Shown here one piece after another: positions 1 through 11,433 of a stretch of DNA of 64,000 nucleotides (position 1 is its first letter; the number at the start of each line of letters is the position of its first letter). The notes beneath the pieces were generated by a model that was not told the origin of the DNA, ran no database searches, and saw only the letters and a list, made by a program, of their open reading frames with translations. Location of the stretch: positions 138,398 through 202,397 of the forward strand of contig JAKUCV010002549.1 of the NCBI GenBank assembly GCA_028386065.3, read 5' to 3'. A program made the translations under genes and the position numbers. The DNA comes from Turnera subulata (Eukaryota; Streptophyta; Magnoliopsida; Malpighiales; Passifloraceae).

Positions 1-1560
1 GGAGTAGTAGCTACTAGATCTTTTGAAATCATATGCCCCAGGTACTCTACACTAGATTGAGCAAAAGAGCATTTGGATCGCTTGGCAAAAAGTTGGTGTT
101 CTCGAAGCAACTAGAGGACTAATCTCAAGTGTTCTAAACAAGGTCTAGACTATACATAAGAATATCATCAAAGAAAACAGGAACAAATTTCTGAAGATAT
201 TGTCCAAAAATATGGTTCATAAGGGCTTGAAATGTTGCTGGGGTATTGGTAAGACCAAAAGGCATGGCAGGAAATTCAAAATGGCCATGGTGGGTTCGAA
301 AGGTAATTTTTGAAATGTCTTCAACTCACATTTTGATTTGATGGTAACCAGAATGAAGTCCAATCTTTGAAAAAAACTGCACACCACGTAATTCATCTAA
401 CAAATCATCAACTATTGAAATTAAGAATTTGTTCTTAATGGTCCTGTCATTTAATTGGCGATAATCAATACACATTCTCCAACTACCATCTTTCTTTTAC
501 CAACAAAACTGATGAGGCAAATGGACTCTCACTAAGTTAGATTACTGTGGAAGCTAACATATCAAAAACTTGCTTTTCAACTTTAGTTTTCTGTTCATGG
601 GTGTATCTATAAGGTCTAAGGTTGATAGGTTCAGTGTTTGGCTGTAGGTTAATGGGATGATCATGACTACAGTTAGGAGGTAGGGAGGATGGTTCAGAAA
701 AAAAATCTTGGTAGTTTGAAAGTAGTTGGGAAATACAAGAAGGAATGGATTCGCAATTTACCCGAGTATTAGTATCCAGTTGCACCAAGGAAAATTCAAC
801 ACCTTCTTCACCAATGCAAAAGCATTTATGAACAGCTTCTACTAAGATCATTTGCAGCTCTTTGCTGGAATCCATCTTCCCAGTAAGTTCCACAACCCAA
901 GTCCTTTTTGTTAAAGACAGCTTGGAAAATTTCCAATTGAAGAAAACAAAACTCAAAGGCAGCAACTAATCAAAACCAAGGACCATATCGAAGCTACTCA
1001 AGTCTAGGATAAGTAAGTCACCAGAGAAGGTAGTACTCTGCATCTTCGAAGTAAAATTGTTACAAATAAATGTATTGGTCATGCTGTTGTTCATTAGCTA
1101 CCTAATGGAGTAGCATAATGTAAAGGAACATCCAATTCTTTGGGTATAGTGCTGTTCAAAATAACTTAATGTACTCTCACTGTCTACCATGATTAACAAA
1201 TGCCGACCATTACAGCTCGCATCTATCTTCAACACACCTGCACCATTGAATAATGCATGTCGTAAACTGGTCTCATCTGTCGAAGAGATAGGTGCTAGTT
1301 TATATCATCAAAAGCAAAAACACCCGAATTCATCAATTCAATGTCATCAATAGACTCAATACAATGTAACAATCGAACTTGACACTGGTGGCCAAGCGAA
1401 TACTTATCACCACATTTGAAGCACAGACCGGCTCTCTTGGGTTGCTCAATAAGAGAATGCTTGGACTGTTTAGGAGGCCTTACCACCAATGCTTTACTAG
1501 AGCTAGCACTGGTACTAGGGTGCATCAGAATTCCGCCACATCAATGCACGAGAAGTAGAG
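1..1560 (-). pseudogene. Ty3/gypsy retrotransposon relic (gag zinc knuckle, pre-RT linker, reverse transcriptase)
   Basis: Read on the minus strand, 1295-1525 encodes a gag nucleocapsid knuckle (CFKCGDKYSLGHQC, the CX2CX4HX4C pattern). 537-965 encodes the linker just before reverse transcriptase, with the usual YQDFF, LPP, DHPINL and NLRPYRY landmarks. Below 535 the complement reads like the start of the RT palm (a [18 protein letters not shown] motif), then runs off the window edge. The order knuckle, protease region, RT is that of gypsy pol. The frame is broken between these blocks and no LTR is seen, so this is a dead fragment whose 3' half lies outside the window. Confidence 0.85.
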
Positions 1561-1907
1561 GCAGACCTCTTTAAACCTCCTTCTCTCTCGGACTTGTAAC
1601 AATATAAGGCAATGCCCTGGCTGGTGGATGTGATTCAAATTGCTTTTTAAATTTATACATATATCTTTTTAAATTCTTTTTAATAAAATAAAAAAAAAAC
1701 CAAATTTCTCTTTTCCTTACCTGTTTTGCCGTTACTCCCCACCACTCCGGCAAAGACGAGGCCATTTTACGGTGGCTCTCTCTCAGTTGGATAAAAAAAT
1801 TCCAGATAAAAAAACAATAAAAATCAATGAAAAAGAAAAACTAAAATATCACAGTGATTTATATTTCTACTACCGTACATGTGAATATGTTATTTGAAGG
1901 GTTTAGT

Positions 1908-2462
1908 CTATCGATTTGATGAGTTATTTTCTCCTTTTTTCGAAAGAGATAGACACCGAATCAAACATAGGATAGGGATAAGAAAATGAATCACATCTTG
2001 GCATTTCCAAAGCAACTCCTGAAGCCCCAAAGCAACTCCTGAAGCCCCAGCTGAAATAATTTCATTAAAGTGACCTATACAAATCCAAGGTAAATCCGAT
2101 GAATGCTTTAGCTTCCGCAATATTTCCCAAACTTTCTCTCTATATGCTTCCTTCGAGTGGACATAGAACCCTGTCAAACACTAGCATCTTCCATTCTCTT
2201 TTATGACCACATCGATATGGAATTGGGAATAAGAGCAAAGTTGTACATCGCACTCCTTCCTCCACAACAACACGAGGCCTACGCTTTTCCCCATATTGCT
2301 AACCCCAAAACCATACTCAAAGCCCACCTTCCATCTTAAACTCTCTATTCTTCTATTATGTGCTATAGTTTCCACCAAGAACACCAAATCGGATGTTTGT
2401 GACTTACATGGTTGTGTAAGAACTAAACTCCACGAGGGTTCCCGATCCCTCGGCATTTCCAA
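1908..2462 (-). pseudogene. LINE (L1-type) endonuclease-domain relic
   Basis: Two adjoining minus-strand frames (2181-2462 and 1908-2177) resemble the apurinic endonuclease domain of plant L1 LINE ORF2. Landmarks are SDLVFLVET, GFEYGFGVSNMGKSVGLVLLW, HIDVVI, LTGFY-like TGFYVHSKEAYREKVWEILRKL (split here by the frame break) and DLPWICIGHFNEI, where the family has GDFNEI. A break between the frames and the Asp-to-His change in the last motif indicate decay. No RT domain follows downstream, so only the N-terminal part remains. Confidence 0.8.
2009..2048. repeat. Two-copy 20-bp tandem duplication
   Basis: The unit AAAGCAACTCCTGAAGCCCC occurs twice in direct succession inside the LINE endonuclease relic. 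It adds codons after the FNEI motif and looks like a local slippage event. Confidence 0.85.
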
Positions 2463-3598
2463 TTTGTGAGAATCATGGCGCTTGGCGAATTGGACTCTAT
2501 GGGTAAACTCGCTTCCTTTTCATCTAGGATTTCTTCAATACTGATCACCAAAGATCGCACTTGACTTGTCAGACTCCTCCTTCCCAACTGCAACCCTTGG
2601 AATTATTGTCCTACCTCCCAAATACATAATTGCTCATAAACCACCAATTGGGAACTCCACATCCTCCACCCGCTCCAACAAATTCTGTAATTTACTAGAG
2701 CCCTCCTTCTGTGATAACCCAGTATCATCAGTGAGACCTCTATTCCTCCCCACTAACTGCCTAAGTGTTCAGAGTTTTTCCAGAACAACAACTCTAGCTC
2801 ATCCCACCATTTTAGAAAGAAAAGAAGGATGATAAAGAGCACTGAAGTAGGCTAAAGACTTTGTTTTGATAGTCCTAAAATGGTCTTGGGCTTAGTCAAA
2901 ATTTTGTGTTTACAAAAATCATTCATATTCCTAGCAACCCATGTTAATATTTTAAACTCCATTTATTTAACTCAGCCATGATAGTCCTCTATGTTTTTCA
3001 AACACATAGAGCGGTGCACTTCATTTTTAAAAGAAAGCAAGACATTTATTGGTTGAATGTGTGTGTACTTGCAACTTCTTCCTCCTTTCCTTCATCTCCT
3101 GTCTTATCTTCAAGTTCTCATATTTTGCTAAAATAAAACAAAACCTTGCACTTCTTCATAGAATTCTAACTCTAGTCCTTTAAATTGGTAGATGCCCTTT
3201 AGGCATACAGCATGGATTGCAGAGCATACTGTTTTGTTTCTTCTCATTATCTTTTGGTTGTGATTTTTTTTCTCTTTTGAAATTAGCTTTAGTAAAAAAA
3301 AAAAAATTGGTACCTGAATGGGAAAAGAATACAACTTCTAAAACTATGAACAAGAAGGAAGTAACCCTAATATCCTATGCACAAGCACACTCCACATGCA
3401 ACTTGTGATAATGCAAAACCATTCTCATTTTTCTACAAGAATTAGGGTAACCTTACCAATTAGTTATGAAAATGCAAGCTCAACTACATTAAAATAAAAA
3501 AAGAAGAAAACTTGACATACCAATCTCCAATATAATAATATGTTCAGTGTATATGAGTACAAGATCAAAAAGAATGTTGCGTCGTCATACGCAAACCC
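2463..3598. other. No supportable gene
   Basis: This stretch has short, low-quality frames only. The part nearest the LINE relic may be further LINE 5' sequence but shows no recognisable motif. The rest is AT-rich with no TSD or LTR that I could see. Confidence 0.5.
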
Positions 3599-3613
3599 AA
3601 GATGATTGCATAA

Positions 3614-4949
3614 GTAGAATGGGTAGTCTCTCACATTAGATTTGTTCTACCCTTTCTCCTCTAAACACATCTATCACTTACACAGGCATCACAGAATTTC
3701 AAATTTCAAAAACCTAATCCCTTCTTCTTCTCATCCATGATCTTGGATACTCAAACACTTAAATCTATCCAATTCTTTCTTAGCTATCTTCTTCGTGCCC
3801 TCTTTAATCATAATTATCTTACTGCAAATTGTCTATTTTGAGTTTGTGATACCAGTAGTGTACATCTTGTCATCTTTAGTCCGAATCTGGTGCCTCAACC
3901 ACTGATTTTGGGTATTTTCAGCCTAGTGCTTTAGTTCCGTTATCTTCATGGTCATAGAATGAGTGGCTCAAAGGCAATGCTATTAGATCTTGGAGTCCTA
4001 GAGATGGGGGAAGATGAGGGAAACCTCTATAATGCCCTTGGTGATCTAGAGTCTCCAGTGATGGACAAACAATTTATCTTAAGGTATATATCCCCGCTAT
4101 AGTGAATTTCAAACTAAGCTCCTTCGGTCTCGTTGTGGATTGTTTCGTGTCATTGAAAAGGGGAAGGGTATCCTTTTTTTTGGTGTGGATTTTGAGAAAG
4201 CTAAGACCAAAATTCTCAAGAAGGTGAATGGGGGTTGTCTCTGGCCAAATGTCAGGGGCGAAAGAGGGGCTGCCAGGCTCACCTTTGGCTCCGGTGTATG
4301 GAACCGAAGGCTTTGTCTTTCAATAGAGCTTGAACAAATGAAGGTTTTGGAAGGATAGGAATAGTCCTGGGATTGGTCCTTCCGCTTTTGTGTTTTGGAG
4401 CTGTTACTCATTCTATCCTTTATGTTTGATGAATACTTTTGTGGGCTTAGTTTGAAGCCCTTAATGGCTATCTTGTGTGCTATGATCTCAGGCGATCTTA
4501 AGATAGCCTTGTTGCAGAAAATTCTCAATGGCGTTTCTAATGCAGAGCTACATCTATATTGGCAGGCTGATCTGAGGAAGGTTGTTAGTCTTGATTTTAG
4601 AGTGCCGTTGGGTTCGGCTCCAATGAGCAATTTCCTTTCTAGGAGGTTGATTAGATGGTGTATCTTGTCTTGTACAAGACCCTCTCTTGTGAGGATTAAT
4701 ATCTTCTCTCCCAGTAAACCCGTGGCTCTTCAAGCCACATTCTTGTCTAGTAAACTTTGCCTTGATAGTATCCTTTTAGTTGGGAGTTTTTATCTTCTAA
4801 ATAGTTTGGTTATGTATGGTTTTTTCCTTTTTTCTATTGTATGATTGTTGTACATTCAGTTCCACAAAGCATGCGTTGCTAGCTTTGTGGAGCTTCCTAT
4901 GTAATCTTTCTCATATGCTTTATAAAATTATTTTTGTTGTAAAAAAAAA
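3614..4949 (+). mobile_element. Non-LTR retroposon, about 1.3 kb, with 15-bp TSD and A-tail
   Basis: The segment is flanked by perfect direct repeats AAGATGATTGCATAA at 3599-3613 and 4950-4964, and its plus-strand 3' end is a run of A (4941-4950). Both are marks of target-primed reverse transcription. Inside, frames such as 3959-4102 and 4140-4358 are weakly reminiscent of plant LINE ORF1 (DUF4283-like) but have stops, so I do not assign a protein. It could be an internally deleted LINE or a retro-copied transcript; the insertion itself is well supported. Confidence 0.75.
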
Positions 4950-5119
4950 AAGATGATTGCATAAATAAGTATACATTTGCATTTTCAAATAATAATGCAG
5001 GTTAAAATGTTCAATATGATTCCGAGAAAATACCCAAATTTTTAGCTGGGATGCCAAAAGTTTGAATATGTCAGCACCATCCTCATATATAAATTAAAGC
5101 CAGTCGTTTAACACTTTTT

Positions 5120-5850
5120 TGGTCGTCGAAGCAAACTTCATTAAGGCATAACAGAGTCCCTATTTGTAGCTCAGCAGGAGGGGCAATCACCCAAATAGGG
5201 GGGTATTTGCCTAAGCCTTGCTGCCTTAGCTATCTAATCTGCCACTGAGTTACCAGTCCTCTTACAATACACAAAAGAGATATTCTTGAGACCAATACAG
5301 TTCTTGATATTAAGAGCAAAGAGCGATTTGGAGTGGGTAAGGGGCATTAGAATTTAGAGTTTCCACAATGAATTTAGAGTTGGTCTCAATGTAGACTTCG
5401 GTGAAGTCTCTAGCAATGGCTAGGAAGACCGCTTCTCTAATGGCCACTATCTCCGCAATTATGGCTAAAGAACAATTGATAATACGCACTCCACCTTCGA
5501 TTATATGCCCTCGATGATCTCGATAAATAAAACCAATCCCAAAATCATGATCAGGGGAAAGGCAAGAAGCATCACAATTTATTTTTACCGCAACTGGAGG
5601 TGGGGGTAACCAGTATTGGTTCGGAACTCTTCCCATGTTAGGCTGGCCATCTTCCATTCTGACAAAAGGCATATCAACAACTGCATCTTCATTTAGTTGT
5701 ACCACGCCCCGAGAGAGAGCATTTGTTGGATGTGGATTGTTTTGTTAAAAACAAGCATATTTCTTATTTTTCAAATATTCCAAGAAATGATAGCAATCTT
5801 CCGGAGCAAAATAAGACCCTCTCTACCTTGAACAATTTTAGTCTAGCCAA
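5120..5850 (-). pseudogene. LINE-derived RNase H relic (RVT_3 type)
   Basis: 5310-5705 on the minus strand encodes a plant LINE-type RNase H: WLPPPPVAVKINCDASC, then GIGFIYRDHRGHIIEGG, then an AEIVAIREAV helix and YIETNSKFIVE. This is the usual W-PPP-x-VK-N-DA, RD-x-x-G, E, D pattern. Upstream on the same strand, 5730-5810 reads in another frame like the preceding linker (ISWNI, KIRNMLVFN), so at least one frameshift separates the two. This domain normally sits at the C-terminus of LINE ORF2. The RT is absent. Confidence 0.8.
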
Positions 5851-6078
5851 TCCATCATTCAAAAATGGTTGAGAATGCTGCCACAGTTGCAGGCCACGTG
5901 TACACATAGTTGCCTCGAATCTGTTCGTTAAGCACTAAAAGGCCACAAATACCTTCAATCCTGCACCAAAAACACCAAACACTAGAAAAAAAAAAGAATT
6001 GTAAAAAAGAAATCCTAAAAAATAAATAAATTTGCAAGCTGAAATCTATGAAATGGATCAAAAAAATGTGTGTAAAAT

Positions 6079-7079
6079 TGTGAGGACCCGACCTAAATCT
6101 TGGGGATTTGGCCTCCACTTTCTTCATCCAGGTTAATCCAAAAAGTCAATGGAGTCGCCACCCTAGTTTTATTTCTTGGAAAACCCCGAGAAAAACCAAC
6201 ATAAAGGGGCTGGTGATAGCTAACCAAAGATTGTGGATTCGGGGATTCATCGCGGGTGGGAAGGTGTTAGGCACCCACCCGTGTTGGAGCGAAATCTTGT
6301 GCAGTTGAAAAGTATTTGTATACTTTGTGAAAGTGTGTGTATAATGTGAAAACAATCAAACAATAAGCAAATAAAAAGAATGTGGGTGAGAAGGGGGATT
6401 TAGCTGGCATCTCATTGGCAATTTGAGATTACCTACGTACCCGAGTGCCGGGATCAAAGCCACGTAGTTCTAACATGTGTTCACATCTAACTCCTTCGTT
6501 TAGAGTGGTTTTGGGAACCAAGCTTCTTCCACTCCTTAGTTCTATCTTCAGTCCTTCTTTGATCTCTCATTGCTTGCTCTTTCTTGATGAATTCTCTTGC
6601 CAAAACCTTCCAAAATAACAACCCTAAAGATATTTCTAGGCTTGGAGAAATAGAGTTTCTCCAAGAAACCAAGCTTTTTAGTATGTGTGCAATATAGAGT
6701 TTGGGGGCTCTTGTTCTGTTCTCCATGTGTGATGGAGAGGGTCTATTTATAATGTTCTGGGGTGTAGGGAGGCGTGGACCATCATAATGAACAAGATTCT
6801 TGTTGAAATTCTAGAAAAATCAGTAAGAATCGGGCCAAATCGAGAAAATCTCCAAGAAAATGCATGACAGTGACGCATGGTCGCTAGGGTGTTAGGGGTC
6901 GTGGCGCCATGGCTGCCATGAGCCGGTGGTCACGCCTCCATGGCTACCGGGGACGGCGGTCAAGGCGACATGGCGGCCCGCGCTGCGCACTATTCATACG
7001 TTCTTTTCTTTTCGGTCTTGATTTCCTCGATTCCGCCTTGTCTTGATTGTGACTCCTAAAATCACTACTTGTCAACACA
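6079..7079 (+). repeat. Possible solo LTR of a gypsy (Tat/Ogre-like) element
   Basis: The stretch starts TGTGAGGACCCGACC and can be closed at 7079 with ...GTCAACACA, giving TG...CA ends and about 1.0 kb. The bordering pentamers AAAAT and GAAAT agree at four of five positions. A TATA-like CTATTTATAATG lies near 6743. The phrases GGAGTCGCCACC and GTGGGAAGGTGTTAGGCACCC recur in plant LTR elements. No internal region is attached. The right border is the weak point. Confidence 0.4.
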
Positions 7080-7424
7080 GAAATTATCTCCTAACTGATT
7101 CCCAATCCCCCTAATCATTCCTATCAACATTAATCCCTAAGATTGCTTAGTTTTAACATTAATTACCATAAAACACATTTCTCACCTATATGGAAATATT
7201 AATTTTGAAAATCAGAACTAATTATGGGGTCATTCTATGGTGCTCCATGAGTATGGTACTCACCATAATTATTTTTTATTAATTAAATTTTATATAATAT
7301 TAATTTGAAGAATTCAAATAATAATAAATACTTTCCTTAGTTAAGAATATTTTTATTTCTATTTCAATTGAAAATTTAAATTTATAACTTATTAAGAGTT
7401 AGGGTTGATCCATTCATTCTAGGA

Positions 7425-7790
7425 GGTCGACCTAATAGTTATCAATGGATCAACCCATTAAAATCACTGGTCGACTTATCAACTAAATAATTATTAATAG
7501 GTCAATACGTTTAAATTAACAGGTCAACCTATTAGCTAGTAAATATAATTTTTTTTATTGCGTATAGGTCGACCTGCCAAATTCACATGTCGACCTATCA
7601 ATGGTTGAATGATTGCTACCAGATAGACCTGTTAAATAAGTACCAATTAGCTAGCAAGCACAATCTTTTAAAATAATTTTTTAGAGGACAACCCGTAAAA
7701 TTTAAGGTCGACCTATTAGCTAGCAAACACATTTTTTGGGAGGAGGACATGAGGTCTTGTATTTACGGAGACTTTGCCTATTAACAGGTT
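7425..7790. repeat. Left block of AGGTCGACCT-like palindromes
   Basis: Near-copies of AGGTCGACCT recur within about 370 bp, often followed by ATTAGCTAGCAAACA-type words. A matching block lies in the right arm of the same transposon (19465-19770). Confidence 0.7.
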
Positions 7791-8059
7791 AACCTATCAT
7801 TATTCACATAATAATATTTTATACTACGAATCGACCAGCTAAATTAGCATAAGAAAATACATTAACCCTTCATTTAAATAAATTTTATTTTCAACAAATA
7901 AAATATGATACTAAGGAAAAAAGATTCAGTTAAAAATATAATAGTATAGCATATATCACGTGGAATGGTACTTTATAGGTACTTAATATTTATTTTTCAA
8001 ATAGCTACCTAATTGTAATGAAAATGCTATGCTTTCTTCTTTAAAATTTAGTGAACAAC

Positions 8060-8365
8060 ATAATTTTAAAATATAGATGATTCATTTGAACATTAATAAA
8101 AAGACAAAAGGGGCTTATATTCAGTTTTATTGGGAAGTCATTATAGTTGCAATTAATGAGCCTTTTTTATTTAAAAAAATCTTCTGAAAACATAGAATAC
8201 TTTATATGACTCATAATTTTAAATATAGATGATTCATTCTAACATTAAGAAAAATATGAAAGAGGCTCACGTTCAATTTTATTGGGAAGTCAACACGAAC
8301 TTATAGTTGTAATTTATGAGCCTTTTTTAAAAAATTCTTCTGAAAACAAAGAACACTTTATATGA
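8060..8365. repeat. Two-copy tandem repeat, period about 165 bp
   Basis: The words TATAGATGATTCATT, TTTTATTGGGAAGTCA, ATGAGCCTTTTTT and TTCTGAAAACA appear in the same order twice. This is an imperfect tandem duplication in AT-rich DNA inside the left arm of the transposon. Confidence 0.75.
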
Positions 8366-8555
8366 CACTAAAGAAAAAAATTATAATTTCAAAATTTTAA
8401 TAGTATACTTATCGTTGTTAGTATCTCATTAGTATTTAACATTTTAATTTTAATAAATTTCATTAAATAATAAAATTTTTATACTTATAAAATAATTTAT
8501 TTTATTTTTTTTTAAAATAAGAATATTCATTGAAATTGTTTATGAAAAAAATTAT

Positions 8556-8642
8556 ATTGGGAGACTCACCCACCACACCTAGGTGCAAGACTCAGGTTCA
8601 ATCCGGATTAGTTGGGACAAAGCTCTAGCAAAAAAAAAAAAA
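8556..8642 (+). mobile_element. Short SINE-like remnant
   Basis: A B-box-like GGTTCAATCCGG (the pol III consensus is GGTTCRANNCC) at about 8592-8603 is followed some 35 bp later by a run of 13 A. This is the shape of the 3' part of a tRNA-derived plant SINE. A clear A box and TSD are not visible, so it is probably truncated. Confidence 0.45.
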
Positions 8643-8649
8643 GTTATTC

Positions 8650-9117
8650 CATTAGATGGATATGAAGTTTAGAATATTTAACACATACTAGCAATTTCAA
8701 AAATATTAATGAAATAATTTCAAAAATTTCATAACATATCTTATATTATGCTAGAAAATTATTTTACTAATATTGAATAATTATTTTAATTTCATTAAAT
8801 TTCATATTTTTTTAAAAAATGTGTATGTCTAGAAAATAGTTTAATTTAAATTAATTTTTTTACTAAAATAAAAAACAAGTACATTTATTTCAGTTAAATT
8901 ATTAAAATAAAAGTATCATTTATGTTGATTGTATGCATATAAGGTTTAGAATATTTGACATATAATAACAATTTAATAAAGATCAGTGATTTAATTTCAA
9001 AATTTTCATAACATACCTTAAATTTTGTTAGAAAATTATTCTAAAAATAATGAATATTTATTTCAATTTTAATAAATTTCATTTAAGTTTAAAATTGCTA
9101 TATTTAGAAAATATTTT
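8650..9117. repeat. Imperfect tandem repeat of AT-rich units (about 290 bp)
   Basis: The phrase TTTAGAATATTT...ACA, then ATTTCATAACATA, then GCTAGAAAATTATT-like words occurs at 8668 and again at 8941. A third start appears after the retrotransposon near 19402 (TTTAGAATATTTGG). The nested LTR element interrupted this array at 9117/19300. Confidence 0.6.
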
Positions 9118-9500
9118 TGTAACAGCCCAGGTAAAAATTTCATTTTTACCGGGACTGTTTAAGTTAAATTACAGTAATTTACCATTGATTTTAATCTTGG
9201 GTAATTAAATTATGGTAAATCGAGCATTGGATTCCGAAACCGAGCATTGTCCCACGATCGGGATTTTTCTGCGGATTTTACGGACCAAAGCTGGAATTTT
9301 TCCGGGTCCAGGAATCTTCAGAAAAGATGGGTTTATCCTCGATTTAACGGACCAGAAATAAAGATAAGTGGGTACACCGGATATTTTCTGGTCCAGGCGG
9401 GTCACACTTCACATGCAGCATAGTAACTGCATAATTGAGGATTCAATTATTCAGCCGCCATCTCCTGTTAAGCCTGTGACTAACCAGTGGATTTGCATGC

Positions 9501-9508
9501 CTATATAG
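9501..9508 (+). promoter_or_regulatory. TATA box of the 5' LTR
   Basis: CTATATAG lies upstream of a pyrimidine-rich start region (GTGTTCTTCCTGCCTCATC). It is repeated at the same place in the 3' LTR (about 16971). It is the expected pol II start of the genomic RNA, which would put R just after it. Confidence 0.6.
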
Positions 9509-10595
9509 CTGTGTTCTTCCTGCCTCATCAGTACACCACCACCATCATCACCCTCGTCTCCATCTTTTCCCTGCAAACACCACCGCTATACTCTTCCCCT
9601 GCAAACCTTACCCAAGAAACCAGAACAAAAAGAAGAAAGAAAAAAAAAAGAAAATAACACAACACCCAACCCCTCACTGCCACCTCACCACGCTCCCTCC
9701 TCCTTCTTTTTCTTTTTCTTTTTTTCCCTTCACCGCCGCCGTGGCCAAGCCACCCGTGACCACCACCGAGACCACCTCGTCGCCGTCGCCACTCGCTTTT
9801 CCTCTCCTTCCTCTAGACACCGACGCTGCAGGACGAGGAGTGGACGTCGCCGTCCTCCCTCTCTTTTCCTCGCTGCAACTGTCGCCGACGAGCACCGCCT
9901 CTGCCGACTCTGACAGCCGCCTTCCCGCCTCCCTGCTGCTGCTGCCTCACGTCGCCTTCGCCTCGCCGTCCCGCGTCGTGCTTCGTCACGCCGCCATCGT
10001 CTGCAAACCGAGGTGAGCAGCAGTCGTGGTCGACCCGGGTGCAGGACGAGCTGGGTCGGGTGACCCGTTTCCTTGCGGGTCTTGTGTTGTGCGGGCCTGG
10101 ACTGACCACGCGTGGGCCTGCTAGGCACGCGGGCCTACTGTGGCCTTGGCTTGGGCTCGCGATCCGGGCCTGCTGCGCCTGGGCTCCCCTGGGTTTGGGC
10201 TGGGCTTGGACACATAGGCCCAGTCCGAAATTAAATTAAAAAAAAATAAAAGAAAAGAGAGAATAAAATCTGGAAAAAGAATTTAATGGAGGAAAAATAA
10301 TAATAGGGTTTATATTTTGGGAAAATAAATTATGGAATATGATTTTGAAATAATATTTAGAGAAAATAATTTTGGAAAGAGGATTATTAAGATAATAAAA
10401 TTCCAGAATAATATCCGGGTATAGGTATAAGTATAGAATGGTATTTTGGCATTTGAAATAAATGGTGAATGATAATGATAATGGAAAATTAACCGGGGAA
10501 GTAACCGAGCCGAGTTTATATTTAATTTTCGGTACACAGTATTAGCATGGCATTTGCATATCATCTTGTGTGTGCATATTTTTTGACTGATATAG

Positions 10596-10673
10596 GAGCT
10601 GGTAACGAACAGTTTGCTGAGGAACCGGACTTCGAATCTGTTGGACAATTCCATAATTGAGTAATCGGCTAAG
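10596..10673 (+). other. Candidate untranslated leader exon inside the LTR
   Basis: The 78-bp stretch is bounded by an acceptor (GATATAG) and a strong donor (CTAAG|GTGAGG). Equivalent 75-78 bp stretches with the same bounding signals exist in the 3' LTR (18092-18169), in both LTRs of the 29.6-37.7 kb element (30651-30726 and 35902-35977, minus strand) and in the 61.8 kb LTR (63600-63674). The length is not a constant multiple of three, which favours a non-coding leader exon. Confidence 0.5.
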
Positions 10674-11007
10674 GTGAGGATGGATAACCTTTGTTATGTT
10701 GCCTGTAATACCTGTGTGCTTTGTGGTTTGATTGAACTGCTGAGATATTCACTGTCGGTTATCGATTGTCGTGATTATTGCTGTTGTGATTATTGGACTG
10801 TGATATTGATTCTGTGGATATTATGCTGAGTTTGATGTTGAACTATTAACTGTGGATAATTGAGAAATGGAAATTGGATTGGAAGTTGGAATTGATATGA
10901 GATGATGATATAATTGTCATGTGGAAAGTAGTGGTACGACCCGATAGTTTGAAAATTAATTTTGGGATGCTATGGTCGGTTACTTGGTTTGGTTACTCGG
11001 TTTGGTT

Positions 11008-11139
11008 GGCATGTCAATGCCTGAGGTTGGGGTATACCGAATACCCAGTGGTTCGGATATACCGAATATCCGGTTGGCATGATGATGCCTGTGGTTGGGG
11101 TATACCGAATACCCAGTGGTTTGGATATACCAAATATCC
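11008..11139 (+). repeat. Array of six short hairpins with co-varying stems
   Basis: In order: GGCAT/ATGCC (11008-11021), GGGTAT/ATACCC (11030-11046), GGATAT/ATATCC (11055-11071), GGCAT/ATGCC (11076-11089), GGGTAT/ATACCC (11098-11114) and GGATAT/ATATCC (11123-11139). Loops are 4-5 nt, mostly ACCGA. The array is a tandem duplication of a three-hairpin unit with period 68. The 3' LTR has the same array at 18486-18618 with a few decayed arms. Confidence 0.85.
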
Positions 11140-11385
11140 GGTTTTAGTTGTTGAACCTGGTATGGTAAGAATGGTGTGGTTCTTTTTGACCTAGCATCCG
11201 GAATTAATTGATAACCTGGTACGACCCTAGCTTGTCCAGTGACGGGGGCCCGGAAAATAAAATTGGAAATTATGTTAAATATTCTTTTGGTCTTGGCTCA
11301 GTCTTATTTAAGATGTGCTGTTGATTTGCTTGTGTTTGCTTTACTGTATTACAGTTGCCTGTATATCACTGTTTATCCTTCGTCA

Positions 11386-11433
11386 GTGAGCATTTCGGAC
11401 TCACCCCTCGCCTGCGGGGTTTCATCCCGTAGG
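11386..11433 (+). repeat. Conserved double hairpin near the LTR 3' part
   Basis: GTGAG/CTCAC brackets CATTTCGGA, and directly after it CCTGCGGG pairs imperfectly with CCCGTAGG across GTTTCAT. The 48-bp block is nearly unchanged at 18859-18906 and, on the minus strand, at 29918-29965, 35170-35217 and 61296-61343. Confidence 0.8.

Noticed and set aside
9674..10128. Overlapping frames of 70-130 codons in the GC-rich LTR leader (also 17143-17713 and 62405-62885)
   Set aside because: They occur on both strands and in several frames of CCG-rich DNA and are not kept between LTR families. They reflect composition, not genes.
11030..11139. tRNA genes or pol III units in the hairpin region
   Set aside because: No A/B box pair or cloverleaf. 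The stems are too short and repeat too regularly.
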